Source: Micromonospora saelicesensis
GTDB lineage: Bacteria > Actinomycetota > Actinomycetes > Mycobacteriales > Micromonosporaceae
Direction of reading: 5' to 3'
DNA: 64,000 bases
NCBI RefSeq assembly: GCF_900091575.1
Contig: NZ_FMCR01000006.1
Span: 310,001-374,000, forward strand
Shown: positions 1 to 6,742 of the stretch, one piece after another
How the letters are laid out: the number at the start of each line of letters is the position of its first letter
Numbering within the stretch: the stretch's first letter is position 1
Made by a program: the position numbers and the translations under genes
Notes under the pieces: generated by a model
Databases searched by the model: none
What the model was told of the DNA's origin: nothing
What the model saw: the letters and a program-made list of their open reading frames with translations, nothing else

Positions 1-891
1 CTCGGGGTGCACCTCGGGGGTCGGGTTCGCCAACGCGAACACGATCCCGCCGGGCGCCATCCCGGCCACCGCGGCCTCGGGGATCTGCCCACCGGACACC
101 CCGACCAGCACGTCCGCGCCGCGCAACGCCTCGGTGATGTCGCCGTGGCGGCCGTCGACGTTGGTGCTCGCCGCCAGCTCGGCCTTGGTGCCGGTCAGCT
201 CGGTGCGGTGCCGGCCGATGATTCCCTTGGAGTCACAGACCACCACCTGGTCGGGGTTGACGCCCCCGGCGATCAGCATCTTCGTCACGGCCACACCGGC
301 CGCGCCCGCGCCACTCACCGCCACCCGCAGGTCACCGAGCTTGCGGTCGAGCAACGTCGCGGCGTTACGCAGCGCGGCGAGCACCACGATGGCGGTGCCG
401 TGCTGGTCGTCGTGGAAGACCGGGATGTCCAGCGCCTCGTCGAGCCGACGCTCGATCTCGAAGCATCGCGGCGCGCTGATGTCCTCCAGGTTGATCCCAC
501 CGAAGGAAGGCGCCAGCGCCCGCACCACAGCGACGATCTCGTCCACGTCCTGGGTGTCCAGGCACACCGGCACAGCGTCCACCCCGGCGAACTGCTTGAA
601 CAGCACCGCCTTGCCCTCCATCACCGGCAGCGCGGCCCGGGGACCGATGTTGCCCAGCCCGAGCACCGCCGAGCCGTCGGTGACCACCGCGACCGTGTGC
701 GACACCCAGGTGTAGTCGTCCACCAGGGCGGGGTCGGCGGCGATCGCCTCACACACCCGGGCCACCCCCGGGGTGTACGCCAGGGAGAGGTCCTCCCGGC
801 TGGTGAGCGGCACGGTCGAGGTGACGGCCATCTTGCCGCCCCGGTGCAGCAGGAAGACGGGATCAGCGGGGTCCACGGTGGACGAAGACAT
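1..891 (-). CDS. NAD(P)-dependent malic enzyme, 3' end beyond the window
   Basis: Oxidative decarboxylation of malate to pyruvate in the cytosol. The reverse-strand frame opens at ATG 889-891, with GGAG eight bases upstream, and stays open to the window edge, giving 297 codons. Readable family motifs are SLAYTPGVARVCEAIA near residue 38, the metal-site region FGGINLEDISAPRCFEIE, and the Rossmann stretch VAVSGAGAAGVAVTKML. This is the bacterial short malic enzyme type, roughly 380-480 residues in full, so the C-terminus is missing. Cofactor preference cannot be decided from this part. The long plus-strand frames over the same bases are shadows. Confidence 0.9.
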   Translation of the reverse strand, partial: MSSSTVDPADPVFLLHRGGKMAVTSTVPLTSREDLSLAYTPGVARVCEAIAADPALVDDYTWVSHTVAVVTDGSAVLGLGNIGPRAALPVMEGKAVLFKQFAGVDAVPVCLDTQDVDEIVAVVRALAPSFGGINLEDISAPRCFEIERRLDEALDIPVFHDDQHGTAIVVLAALRNAATLLDRKLGDLRVAVSGAGAAGVAVTKMLIAGGVNPDQVVVCDSKGIIGRHRTELTGTKAELAASTNVDGRHGDITEALRGADVLVGVSGGQIPEAAVAGMAPGGIVFALANPTPEVHPE

Positions 892-1036
892 GGTGGTGAC
901 TCCAGGATCTGTCGAGCAGATGTGAGGCGGCCGGCCCCGCCGCGAGGTGGGCGGCGAGCGGTGGCACGCGGTGCGGGGGGTCACCCGGGCACTTTCCGAG
1001 CATAGTGTCGACACCACCCCTCGGATGTGAGCAGGG

Positions 1037-1387
1037 TCATAACTGACGACGAGGTATCCGTCCGGGGCGCGGCCAGTAGCGGGCCACCACGCGTCCGCGT
1101 ACGTCGGCCACCCCGTACGCCCGGGAGTCATCGGTGATCAGGTCGTTGTCGCCACGCAGCCACCAGCCGCCGTCCTGCGGCCGGACCGCACGCTTCACCA
1201 CCAGCAGATCGGGGCGGGTCCGGAAGACCGCGACCACCACGTCGCCGGCTCGGATCGGGCGGCCACCGGGACGAACCAGCACCGCGTCACCGTGCCGCAG
1301 GGTCGGGACCATGGACGGGCCGGTCACCAGAACGGCGGTCAGCGGCCTCCCCAACCGGGGCACCTCAGCCGGGTGATCGGCGGCCAC
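1037..1387 (-). CDS. sodX: Nickel-type superoxide dismutase maturation protease (S26 family)
   Basis: A 116-residue signal-peptidase-like protein. Its GPSMVPTL motif supplies the catalytic serine and VVKRAV the general-base lysine; LRGDN follows, as in the S26 fold. No transmembrane anchor is seen, which matches the soluble proteases that remove the NiSOD propeptide and expose the nickel-binding histidine. I chose GTG 1385-1387 because GGAGGT lies seven bases upstream; the frame remains open to 1741, but that extension overlaps sodN. It is divergent from sodN across about 84 bp, the usual pairing of the two genes. Confidence 0.88.
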   Translation of the reverse strand: MAADHPAEVPRLGRPLTAVLVTGPSMVPTLRHGDAVLVRPGGRPIRAGDVVVAVFRTRPDLLVVKRAVRPQDGGWWLRGDNDLITDDSRAYGVADVRGRVVARYWPRPGRIPRRQL

Positions 1388-1437
1388 TGGTTTCACCTCC
1401 ACCCGGTTCGGGGAGCATCCCCAGGAGTAATGTCGCC

Positions 1438-1452
1438 TTTGATCATCGCAAA
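1438..1452. promoter_or_regulatory. Candidate operator between sodX and sodN
   Basis: TTTGATCATCGCAAA is an imperfect palindrome of the form TTTG-N7-CAAA. It lies 20 bases before the sodN start, inside the divergent promoter region. Nickel-responsive Nur controls SOD genes in Streptomyces through TTGCAA-like half sites, and the CGCAAA half resembles that. The match is partial, so assignment to Nur is a guess. Confidence 0.25.
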
Positions 1453-1471
1453 CTTCCCATGGAGGATCCCG

Positions 1472-1876
1472 ATGCGACTTCCGCGCATCCTTGCGCCCCG
1501 CGTCACCGCGAGCGCTCACTGCGACCTGCCGTGTGGTGTCTACGACCCGGCTCAGGCCCGGATCGAGGCCGAATCGGTCAAAATGATCTGCGAGAAGTAC
1601 CAGGCGAACACCGACCCGGAGTTCCGCACCCGCGCCGTCATCATCAAGGAGCAGCGCGCCGAGCTGGTCAAGCACCACCTCTGGGTGCTGTGGACCGACT
1701 ACTTCAAGCCGCCGCACTTCGAGAAGTACCCGAACCTGCACAGCCTGTTCAACGAGGCCACCAAGCTCGCCGGCGCCGGTGGCGTCAAGGGCAGCCTCGA
1801 CCCGGCCACCGCCGACAAGCTGCTCGCGAAGATCGACGAGATCTCGAAGATCTTCTGGGAGACCAAGAAGGCGTGA
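1472..1876 (+). CDS. sodN: Nickel superoxide dismutase
   Basis: Cytosolic superoxide disproportionation with a nickel centre. The 134-residue precursor has a 15-residue propeptide followed by HCDLPCGVYDP (residues 16-26). His16, Cys17 and Cys21 form the nickel hook after cleavage, and the mature length of 119 residues fits the family (about 117). The remainder is the four-helix-bundle part (EKYQANTDPEFRTRAVIIKE, LWTDYFKPPH). ATG 1472 is preceded by GGAGG at 1461-1465. The cognate protease is divergent upstream, and a GNAT gene overlaps the stop codon by four bases. Confidence 0.97.
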   Translation: MRLPRILAPRVTASAHCDLPCGVYDPAQARIEAESVKMICEKYQANTDPEFRTRAVIIKEQRAELVKHHLWVLWTDYFKPPHFEKYPNLHSLFNEATKLAGAGGVKGSLDPATADKLLAKIDEISKIFWETKKA

Positions 1877-2394
1877 CCTCCCCGGTCATCCCGACGATCC
1901 GGCCGGCACGTCCCGAGGACGTGCCGGCCGTCGTCGCCATGGTGCACGAGTTGGCCGAGTACGAGCGTGCCGCGGAGCAGTGCCACCTCACCACCGAACA
2001 GCTGACCTCGGCGCTGTTCACGACTACTCCGGCGCTCTTCGGTCACGTCGCGGTGGACGAGCACGACGCGCCGGTCGGCTTCGCGCTGTGGTTCCTCAAC
2101 TTCTCCACCTGGGCCGGCGTGCACGGCATCCACCTGGAGGACCTCTACGTCCGGCCGGCCGCCCGGGGCACCGGAGCAGGTCGACTGCTGCTCGCCGCGC
2201 TGGCCGACATCTGCGTACGACGCGGCTACCAGCGGCTGGAGTGGTGGATGATCGACTGGAATCCGGCCGCCGGCTTCTACGCCTCGATCGGCGCCGAGCA
2301 GATGAACGAGTGGGTTCCCTACCGGCTCAGCGGCGCCGCGCTCCGCGAGCTGGCCGAGCACGCCACCACCGCCGGCACGCGTATGGGCGACTGA
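1873..2394 (+). CDS. GNAT family N-acetyltransferase
   Basis: A 173-residue single-domain acetyltransferase. The acetyl-CoA loop is RPAARGTGAGRLLL, preceded by the beta-4 strand IHLEDLYV and followed by WNPAAGFYASIGAE, as in diamine or arginine-type GNATs. The substrate is unknown. GTG 1873 overlaps the sodN TGA (GTGA), so translation is probably coupled to sodN. Why an acetyltransferase is coupled to NiSOD is not evident from the sequence. Confidence 0.85.
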   Translation: MTSPVIPTIRPARPEDVPAVVAMVHELAEYERAAEQCHLTTEQLTSALFTTTPALFGHVAVDEHDAPVGFALWFLNFSTWAGVHGIHLEDLYVRPAARGTGAGRLLLAALADICVRRGYQRLEWWMIDWNPAAGFYASIGAEQMNEWVPYRLSGAALRELAEHATTAGTRMGD

Positions 2395-2426
2395 CCGGGT
2401 AGAGTCCCCGACCGGGGGGATGAGGC

Positions 2427-2834
2427 GTGACTCAACTGACTGGCCAGCCAGCGATCGACGACGACGTGGTGCACCTCACGGTGCCTGCCGACGGCGGTTA
2501 CCTCGGCGTGCTCCGCACCGCCACCGCCGGTCTCGCGGCCCGGTTGCAGTTCGCGCTCGACGAGATCGAGGATCTGCGGATCGCGGTCGACGAGGCGTGC
2601 GCCATGCTGCTCGCCATCGCCACCCGCGACGCCGAGTTGGAGTGCCGCTTCGCGGTCACCGAGGACGCGCTGACCGTCGAGGTGACAGTGCCGACAGTGC
2701 GCGGTGCCACTCTGCCCGCCGAGTCGTCCTTCGCCTGGAAGGTGCTCACCGCGCTGACCACCTCGGCGTCGGCCACCTCGGCCGACGATCGGGCCACGAT
2801 CGCGCTGCTCACCCGCCGCTCCGGCGGCTACTGA
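2427..2834 (+). CDS. RsbW/UsfX-like anti-sigma factor (HATPase fold)
   Basis: A 135-residue protein resembling the SpoIIAB/RsbW/UsfX serine-kinase anti-sigma factors. The N-box region reads IEDLRIAVDEACAMLL, close to the actinobacterial UsfX type, where the usual E..N residues are partly replaced. The C-terminal ATTDD-type stretch (SATSADDRATIALL) matches the end of the fold. GTG 2427 follows a purine-rich GGGGGATGAG. No sigma-factor gene of the SigB/SigF group lies beside it, so the target sigma factor is encoded elsewhere or is absent. Confidence 0.75.
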   Translation: MTQLTGQPAIDDDVVHLTVPADGGYLGVLRTATAGLAARLQFALDEIEDLRIAVDEACAMLLAIATRDAELECRFAVTEDALTVEVTVPTVRGATLPAESSFAWKVLTALTTSASATSADDRATIALLTRRSGGY

Positions 2835-2856
2835 CCGGTCCGACGCACCGGCGGGG

Positions 2857-3246
2857 TCACTCGAAGCCGAGGGCGCGGGTCGTCGGAGGGCAGACCAGCA
2901 GCCAGGCCACGCCCAGGCCGAGTGCCATCAGCGGCACGCCCAGCCAGCCCAGGCCGGCCTGGATCATGAACCACCCGATCGGCAGCAGCATGAGCTGAAG
3001 CACGATCGCGGGGGCTCGTGCGCCCGCCTGACGGCGTAGCAGCGCGCGACCCAGGGCCCAGAGCGCGACGGCCGCCCCGATGGCGAACACGGTCACCAGC
3101 AATGCCGCCAGCAGGTCGGTGCGGGTGGCCGTGAGGTCGGCCCAGACCAGCCAGACGGCGATCAGCCCGACGACGGCCGCCTCCGCCCACAGCAGCCGGA
3201 CCGCCCAGCGGAGCGTGACGGGGATCGGGTCCGAGTCGATGGTCAC
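2857..3246 (-). CDS. Small integral membrane protein
   Basis: A 129-residue hydrophobic protein with about four transmembrane segments (starting near LLWAEAAVVGLIAVWLVW, LLAALLVTVFAIGAAVALWAL, LQLMLLPIGWFMI, LMALGLGVAWLLV). GTG 3244-3246 gives a start just before TIDSDPIPVT. A longer frame to 3330 would run into the divergent lipid-kinase gene. No family name is recognised; it looks like the small conserved membrane proteins that occur next to diacylglycerol kinases in actinobacteria. Confidence 0.7.
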   Translation of the reverse strand: MTIDSDPIPVTLRWAVRLLWAEAAVVGLIAVWLVWADLTATRTDLLAALLVTVFAIGAAVALWALGRALLRRQAGARAPAIVLQLMLLPIGWFMIQAGLGWLGVPLMALGLGVAWLLVCPPTTRALGFE

Positions 3247-3289
3247 GCGCGCCACGATACCCGGGCTGTCGGAAGGTACAGTGCCGCCC

Positions 3290-4240
3290 ATGCGGGCCGT
3301 CCTGGTGGTCAATCCGAAGGCCACCACCACCAGCGAACGCAGCCGGGACGTGCTCGTCCGGGCGCTGCGCAGCGAAGTCGATCTCAGCGTGCGCTACACC
3401 CGTCGGCGTGGGCACGCCGTGGCGTTGGCCCGGGAGGCAGCCGCTGAGGGCGTCGACCTGGTCGTCACCCTGGGTGGCGATGGCACGGTGAACGAGGTGG
3501 TGAACGGCCTGATGACGGCCGAACCGCCGACTCGCGCCGGCGACGCGCCGATGGCCGAGCGACTGCCCGCGCTGGCGACCGTCCCCGGTGGCTCGACCAA
3601 CGTGTTCGCCCGTGCGGTGGGTCTGCCCCGGGAGTGGCCGGAGGCGACCAGCATGATCCTGGAAGGACTGCGGCTGGGCCGGAGCCGGACGGTGGGGCTG
3701 GGCCTCGCCGACGACCGCTACTTCACCTTCTGCGCCGGCTTCGGCCTGGACGCCGCGGTGATCCACCGGGTGGAGCAGGCCCGGCGGAAGGGGCGGGTCT
3801 CCACACCGTCGCTCTATCTGCGTTCGATCATGAATCAGTACTTCTTCGCCTCGGACCGGCGGCACCCGGCGATCGTGCTGGAGCGTCCGGGCGAGCCGGC
3901 GGAGGCCGAGCTGGCCACCGTCATCATCCAGAACACGGCCCCCTGGACGTACCTGGGCGACCGGGAGGTCAACCCGAACCCGGCGGCGTCGTTCGATCTC
4001 GGGCTGGATGTGCTGGCGTTGCGTCAGCTCCGGGTGGCTAGCACAACACGGACAGTGACCCAGTTCCTGTCCCGGCAACCGGATCCGCGCGGTCGGCAGG
4101 TGTTACGACTCCATGACACGGCGGAGTTCACGCTGGTCTCCAGCCGTCCGCAGGCGTTCCAGCTGGATGGGGACTATCTCGGCGAGCGGGAGAAAGTCAG
4201 ATTCACCTCCGTTCCGGCCGCACTGAGAGTAATCTGCTAG
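3290..4240 (+). CDS. Diacylglycerol kinase family protein (DagK/LCB5 type)
   Basis: Predicted soluble lipid kinase of 316 residues. The N-terminal catalytic domain carries the nucleotide signature TLGGDGTVNEVVNGL near residue 60 and the PGGSTNVFARAVGLP loop; the C-terminal beta-sandwich ends with FQLDGDYLGE, the typical substrate-site strand. Start ATG 3290 has GGAAGG 13 bases upstream. An in-frame GTG at 3281 is closer to that site (four bases) and is a real alternative. The substrate could be diacylglycerol or a related lipid. Confidence 0.85.
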   Translation: MRAVLVVNPKATTTSERSRDVLVRALRSEVDLSVRYTRRRGHAVALAREAAAEGVDLVVTLGGDGTVNEVVNGLMTAEPPTRAGDAPMAERLPALATVPGGSTNVFARAVGLPREWPEATSMILEGLRLGRSRTVGLGLADDRYFTFCAGFGLDAAVIHRVEQARRKGRVSTPSLYLRSIMNQYFFASDRRHPAIVLERPGEPAEAELATVIIQNTAPWTYLGDREVNPNPAASFDLGLDVLALRQLRVASTTRTVTQFLSRQPDPRGRQVLRLHDTAEFTLVSSRPQAFQLDGDYLGEREKVRFTSVPAALRVIC

Positions 4241-4414
4241 GTCTCGGGTACTGCCCTTGGTCGACACGGTGGCCACAACCGATCGACCTGGTCGCCGCCA
4301 CACCGAGGGGCAGGTGCCGGAAATGTCAGCAATGTCACGCGGACTGTACTATATTGATCCTCGACTGTGGCACGGCGGGTAACCAGGAAAGCACTGGAAC
4401 CCGGACAAATGGGT

Positions 4415-4430
4415 TGTGGGCTTGCTCACC
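4415..4430. promoter_or_regulatory. CRP-like site 1 upstream of whiB1
   Basis: TGTGG-GCTTGC-TCACC matches the actinobacterial cAMP receptor protein consensus TGTGA-N6-TCACA at 8 of 10 defined bases. It is centred 59 bp upstream of the second, stronger site. In M. tuberculosis, whiB1 is a known target of the CRP homologue Rv3676. Confidence 0.5.
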
Positions 4431-4473
4431 GCCCGGAGTTTTTCCGAGCGTCACCCTTGACATCGCGACTGTT

Positions 4474-4489
4474 CGTGAAAGTATTCACA
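4474..4489. promoter_or_regulatory. CRP-like site 2 upstream of whiB1
   Basis: CGTGA-AAGTAT-TCACA matches TGTGA-N6-TCACA at 9 of 10 defined bases. It overlaps the -10-like AGTATT that follows TTGACA at 4457-4462. If that promoter is real, occupancy here would repress; if transcription starts further downstream, it could activate. Confidence 0.6.
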
Positions 4490-4690
4490 AGCGAACTTGA
4501 GTTACCGGGACATTGCCTGGATATGCTCGTCAGGTTGAGCTGTTCCAGCAGGTCCCCGGCGCTGAACGCCTGCTCACGCACTGCCGAATGGACGGACGCT
4601 AACTGTCACCATCGGCACTGCGGATGCATATAGGAAAAGCACGACCAAGCAATTGTTCGCCACCCATCCAGAATGAGGAGTGTTGCCGCC

Positions 4691-4948
4691 ATGGACTGGC
4701 GTCACCATAGTGTCTGCCGCGACGAGGACCCGGAGCTGTTCTTCCCGATCGGGACGTCTGGACCGGCTCTGCTGCAGGTCGAGCAGGCCAAGGCCGTCTG
4801 CAGGCGCTGCTCCGTGACCGACCAGTGCCTTCAGTGGGCACTCGAGTCTGGTCAGGACGCCGGCGTCTGGGGCGGAATGAGCGAGGAAGAGCGGCGCGCC
4901 GTCAAGCGGCGCGGCGGTCTCCGGGTGCTGCGCGCTCACTCCGCCTGA
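4691..4948 (+). CDS. whiB1: WhiB1/WblE-type [4Fe-4S] transcription factor
   Basis: An 85-residue Wbl protein. The cluster ligands are Cys9, Cys37, Cys40 and Cys46, followed by the turn GVWGGMSEEERR and a basic tail. The start MDWRHHSVCRDEDPELFFP is almost diagnostic of the WhiB1/WblE subgroup, which binds the domain 4 region of the primary sigma factor and responds to nitric oxide. ATG 4691 has GAGGAG ten bases upstream; an in-frame GTG at 4673 precedes that site and is unlikely. The CRP-like sites upstream match the regulation known for the M. tuberculosis gene. Confidence 0.93.
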   Translation: MDWRHHSVCRDEDPELFFPIGTSGPALLQVEQAKAVCRRCSVTDQCLQWALESGQDAGVWGGMSEEERRAVKRRGGLRVLRAHSA

Positions 4949-4966
4949 TCCCCAACACACAGCCGT

Positions 4967-4999
4967 ACGCCCCGGTGGGTTCGCCCACCGGGGCGTTCT
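4967..4999 (+). terminator. Strong terminator after whiB1
   Basis: A perfect 13-bp stem (ACGCCCCGGTGGG, 4967-4979, with its complement at 4984-4996) closed by a TTCG tetraloop and followed by TCTGCT. It begins 18 bases after the whiB1 stop and can also end the convergent sulfur operon. Confidence 0.88.
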
Positions 5000-5037
5000 G
5001 CTGTCCGGCACCGGATCACACAGTGCTGGCACGGGTA

Positions 5038-5841
5038 TCAGCCCGTAGACGCCAGCACTGGCCGGTCGTCGACCCGACGCAGCACCAACTCGACCAACTC
5101 CGGTGCGTCGGTCAGCGGCGCGGCGACCGCCACCGCGCCCGCCGCCCCGGCCGCCTCGGTCACCGCGTCATGGAACAGCCCCGGCGCCAGGAAGTACGCG
5201 GACACCGCGACCCGGCGCGCGCCGGAGGCCCGCAGCCGGGACACCGCCACACCGGCCGCCGGTGGAGCCGCCGACGCGTAGGCCACCCGGCAGGGCACCC
5301 CGAACTCCGCGCCGAGCGCATCGGCGACGCAGCCCACCGATCGTCGCGCCCGCGCGTCCCGGGTGCCCGCCGCAGCCAGCACCAACGCGTCGAAGCGGCC
5401 CGGACGCGTCTCACCCAGCCGCCGGCACAACCCGGCCAGCAGCGCAGGATCGGGCGTGTCGTCCGCCGGGCCGAGCACGTCGGTCACCCGTACCGACAGG
5501 GGTGGTCCGGACCGTGCCGCTGCGGCGACCGCCGCCGGAATGTCCACCCGATGGTGGTACGCGGCGGTCAGCAGCAGAGGCACCAGCACCGCCCGGCGAT
5601 GACCGGCCACGGCCAGGTCGCGCAGCACCTCGGTCGGCCCCGGCTCGGTGTGGTCCAGCCAACTCGCCCACACCGGTGTGCCCGGCCGGGCGGCCGACAC
5701 CGCCCGAGCCAGTGCCCGGGTGGCATCGGCCGCCCGTGGGTCACGGCTGCCGTGCGCGACCAGCACCACCGGGTCCGCCCCGCCGGCCGCACCGGGGCCG
5801 GTCAGGGTCGCCGCCGGGGAGGTCAGACGTGCAGCCCGCAC
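5038..5841 (-). CDS. Sirohydrochlorin chelatase, CbiX/SirB type
   Basis: Inserts iron (or cobalt) into sirohydrochlorin; here most likely supplies siroheme to the adjacent sulfite reductase. 267 residues in two tandem chelatase domains. The first has VVLVAHGSRDPRAA with the metal-binding His30; the second carries LVLAAAGTRDARARRS, in which the equivalent His is lost. GTG 5839-5841 overlaps the 3' end of cysH by 19 bases and is the only nearby start in frame, with GAGAAG upstream. Last gene of the sir-cysH operon. Confidence 0.82.
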   Translation of the reverse strand: MRAARLTSPAATLTGPGAAGGADPVVLVAHGSRDPRAADATRALARAVSAARPGTPVWASWLDHTEPGPTEVLRDLAVAGHRRAVLVPLLLTAAYHHRVDIPAAVAAAARSGPPLSVRVTDVLGPADDTPDPALLAGLCRRLGETRPGRFDALVLAAAGTRDARARRSVGCVADALGAEFGVPCRVAYASAAPPAAGVAVSRLRASGARRVAVSAYFLAPGLFHDAVTEAAGAAGAVAVAAPLTDAPELVELVLRRVDDRPVLASTG

Positions 5842-6584
5842 TCGGTCTTCTCGAACATGGCCCACCGGCCGGCCCGCGCGTCCTCGCCGGCCTTGGTACG
5901 GCGGGTGCACGGCCAGCAGCCGATCGACCCGTAACCCTGCTTGAACAGTTCGTTGACCGGCACGTTGAAACGGGCGATGTAGGAGTCCACATCCTTCTGC
6001 GACCAGGCCGCGATCGGGTTGACCTTGACCTTGCCCCGACGCGCGTCGAAGGTCACCACCGGTGTGTTGGCCCGGCTCGGCGACTCGTCCCGGCGCAGAC
6101 CGGCAGCCCAGGCGTCGTACCCGGTCAGCGCCCGCTCCAGCGGCTCCACCTTGCGCAACTGGCAGCAGTCGTCCGGCGACTTGTTGAACAGCCGGGGGCC
6201 GTACTGGCCGTCCTGCTGGCCGACGGTGAGCCGGGGCCGGATCGACCTGACGTTCACCGGCAGCGTCCGGGCGACCTCGTCGCGTACCCGCAGCGTCTCG
6301 GGGAAGTGCAGGCCGGTGTCGAGGAAGACCACGTCCACCCCGGGGGCCACCCGGGAGACCAGGTGCGCCAGCACGGCGTCGGCCATCGAGCTGGTCACAC
6401 AGAACCGCTCACCGAAGGTCTGCGCCGCCCAGCGGGCGATCTCCAGTGCCGGGGCGCCCTCCAGGTCCCGAGCGGCCTGCTCGGCCAGGGCCCGCAGCTC
6501 GTCCGGGTCACGCCGGGCCGGGTCGGCCGGCGTCGAGCCGCCCGGGCCCACCAGGCGGAGGCTCGCGGCCGAGACGAGACTCAT
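5823..6584 (-). CDS. cysH: Adenylylsulfate (APS) reductase, CysH family
   Basis: Reduces activated sulfate to sulfite in assimilatory sulfur metabolism. 253 residues with the PP-loop-like SSMADAVLAHLVS, the DTGLHFPET signature, a Cys-Cys pair (DDCCQLRK) and a second pair (GCWPC), and the C-terminal catalytic cysteine in ECGLHV. The CC plus CxxC pattern implies a [4Fe-4S] cluster and hence APS rather than PAPS as substrate. ATG 6582-6584 overlaps the upstream stop (ATGA). The electron donor would be thioredoxin; the sulfurylase genes are outside this window. Confidence 0.9.
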   Translation of the reverse strand: MSLVSAASLRLVGPGGSTPADPARRDPDELRALAEQAARDLEGAPALEIARWAAQTFGERFCVTSSMADAVLAHLVSRVAPGVDVVFLDTGLHFPETLRVRDEVARTLPVNVRSIRPRLTVGQQDGQYGPRLFNKSPDDCCQLRKVEPLERALTGYDAWAAGLRRDESPSRANTPVVTFDARRGKVKVNPIAAWSQKDVDSYIARFNVPVNELFKQGYGSIGCWPCTRRTKAGEDARAGRWAMFEKTECGLHV

Positions 6585-6742
6585 GAGGTCACCGCCCGAC
6601 TCAGCAGCCCGGTGAACTTCACCGAGAAGACCCGGGTGCAGGCGTGGCACTCCCAGGCGCCGTGACCCGCCTCGTGCGGCCGCAGGTCCTCCTCGCCGCA
6701 GTACGGGCAGTACAGAGGTGCCGCTCGGTTCTCGCTGCTCAC
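6581..6742 (-). CDS. 53-residue zinc-ribbon protein between sir and cysH
   Basis: Starts at GTG 6740-6742, overlapping the sulfite reductase TGA by four bases, and ends in a four-base overlap with cysH, so the three genes are translationally coupled. Two CxxC pairs (YCPYCGEEDL and WECHACTRVF) make a rubredoxin- or zinc-ribbon-like knuckle. I know comparable small proteins at this place in Streptomyces sulfur operons, but not their function. A metal-binding accessory or electron-transfer role with Sir or CysH is inference. Confidence 0.8.
   Translation of the reverse strand: MSSENRAAPLYCPYCGEEDLRPHEAGHGAWECHACTRVFSVKFTGLLSRAVTS

Larger units (their letters stand above)
4241..4690. other. Long non-coding upstream region of whiB1
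   Basis: 450 bp without a convincing gene. It is more AT-rich than its surroundings. It holds two CRP-like palindromes (4415-4430, 4474-4489), a TTGACA hexamer at 4457-4462 with AGTATT 17 bases on, and no ribosome-site-supported ORF. The 88-codon frame at 4367-4633 has irregular codon use and no family resemblance. The region is probably the promoter and a long untranslated leader of whiB1. Confidence 0.6.

Noticed and set aside
2828..4078. 416-codon minus-strand frame
   Set aside because: Opposite the diacylglycerol-kinase-family gene, which has the diagnostic GGDGTVNEV motif.
4367..4633. 88-codon plus-strand frame upstream of whiB1
   Set aside because: No ribosome site, no motif, irregular third-position GC; overlaps the CRP-like sites.
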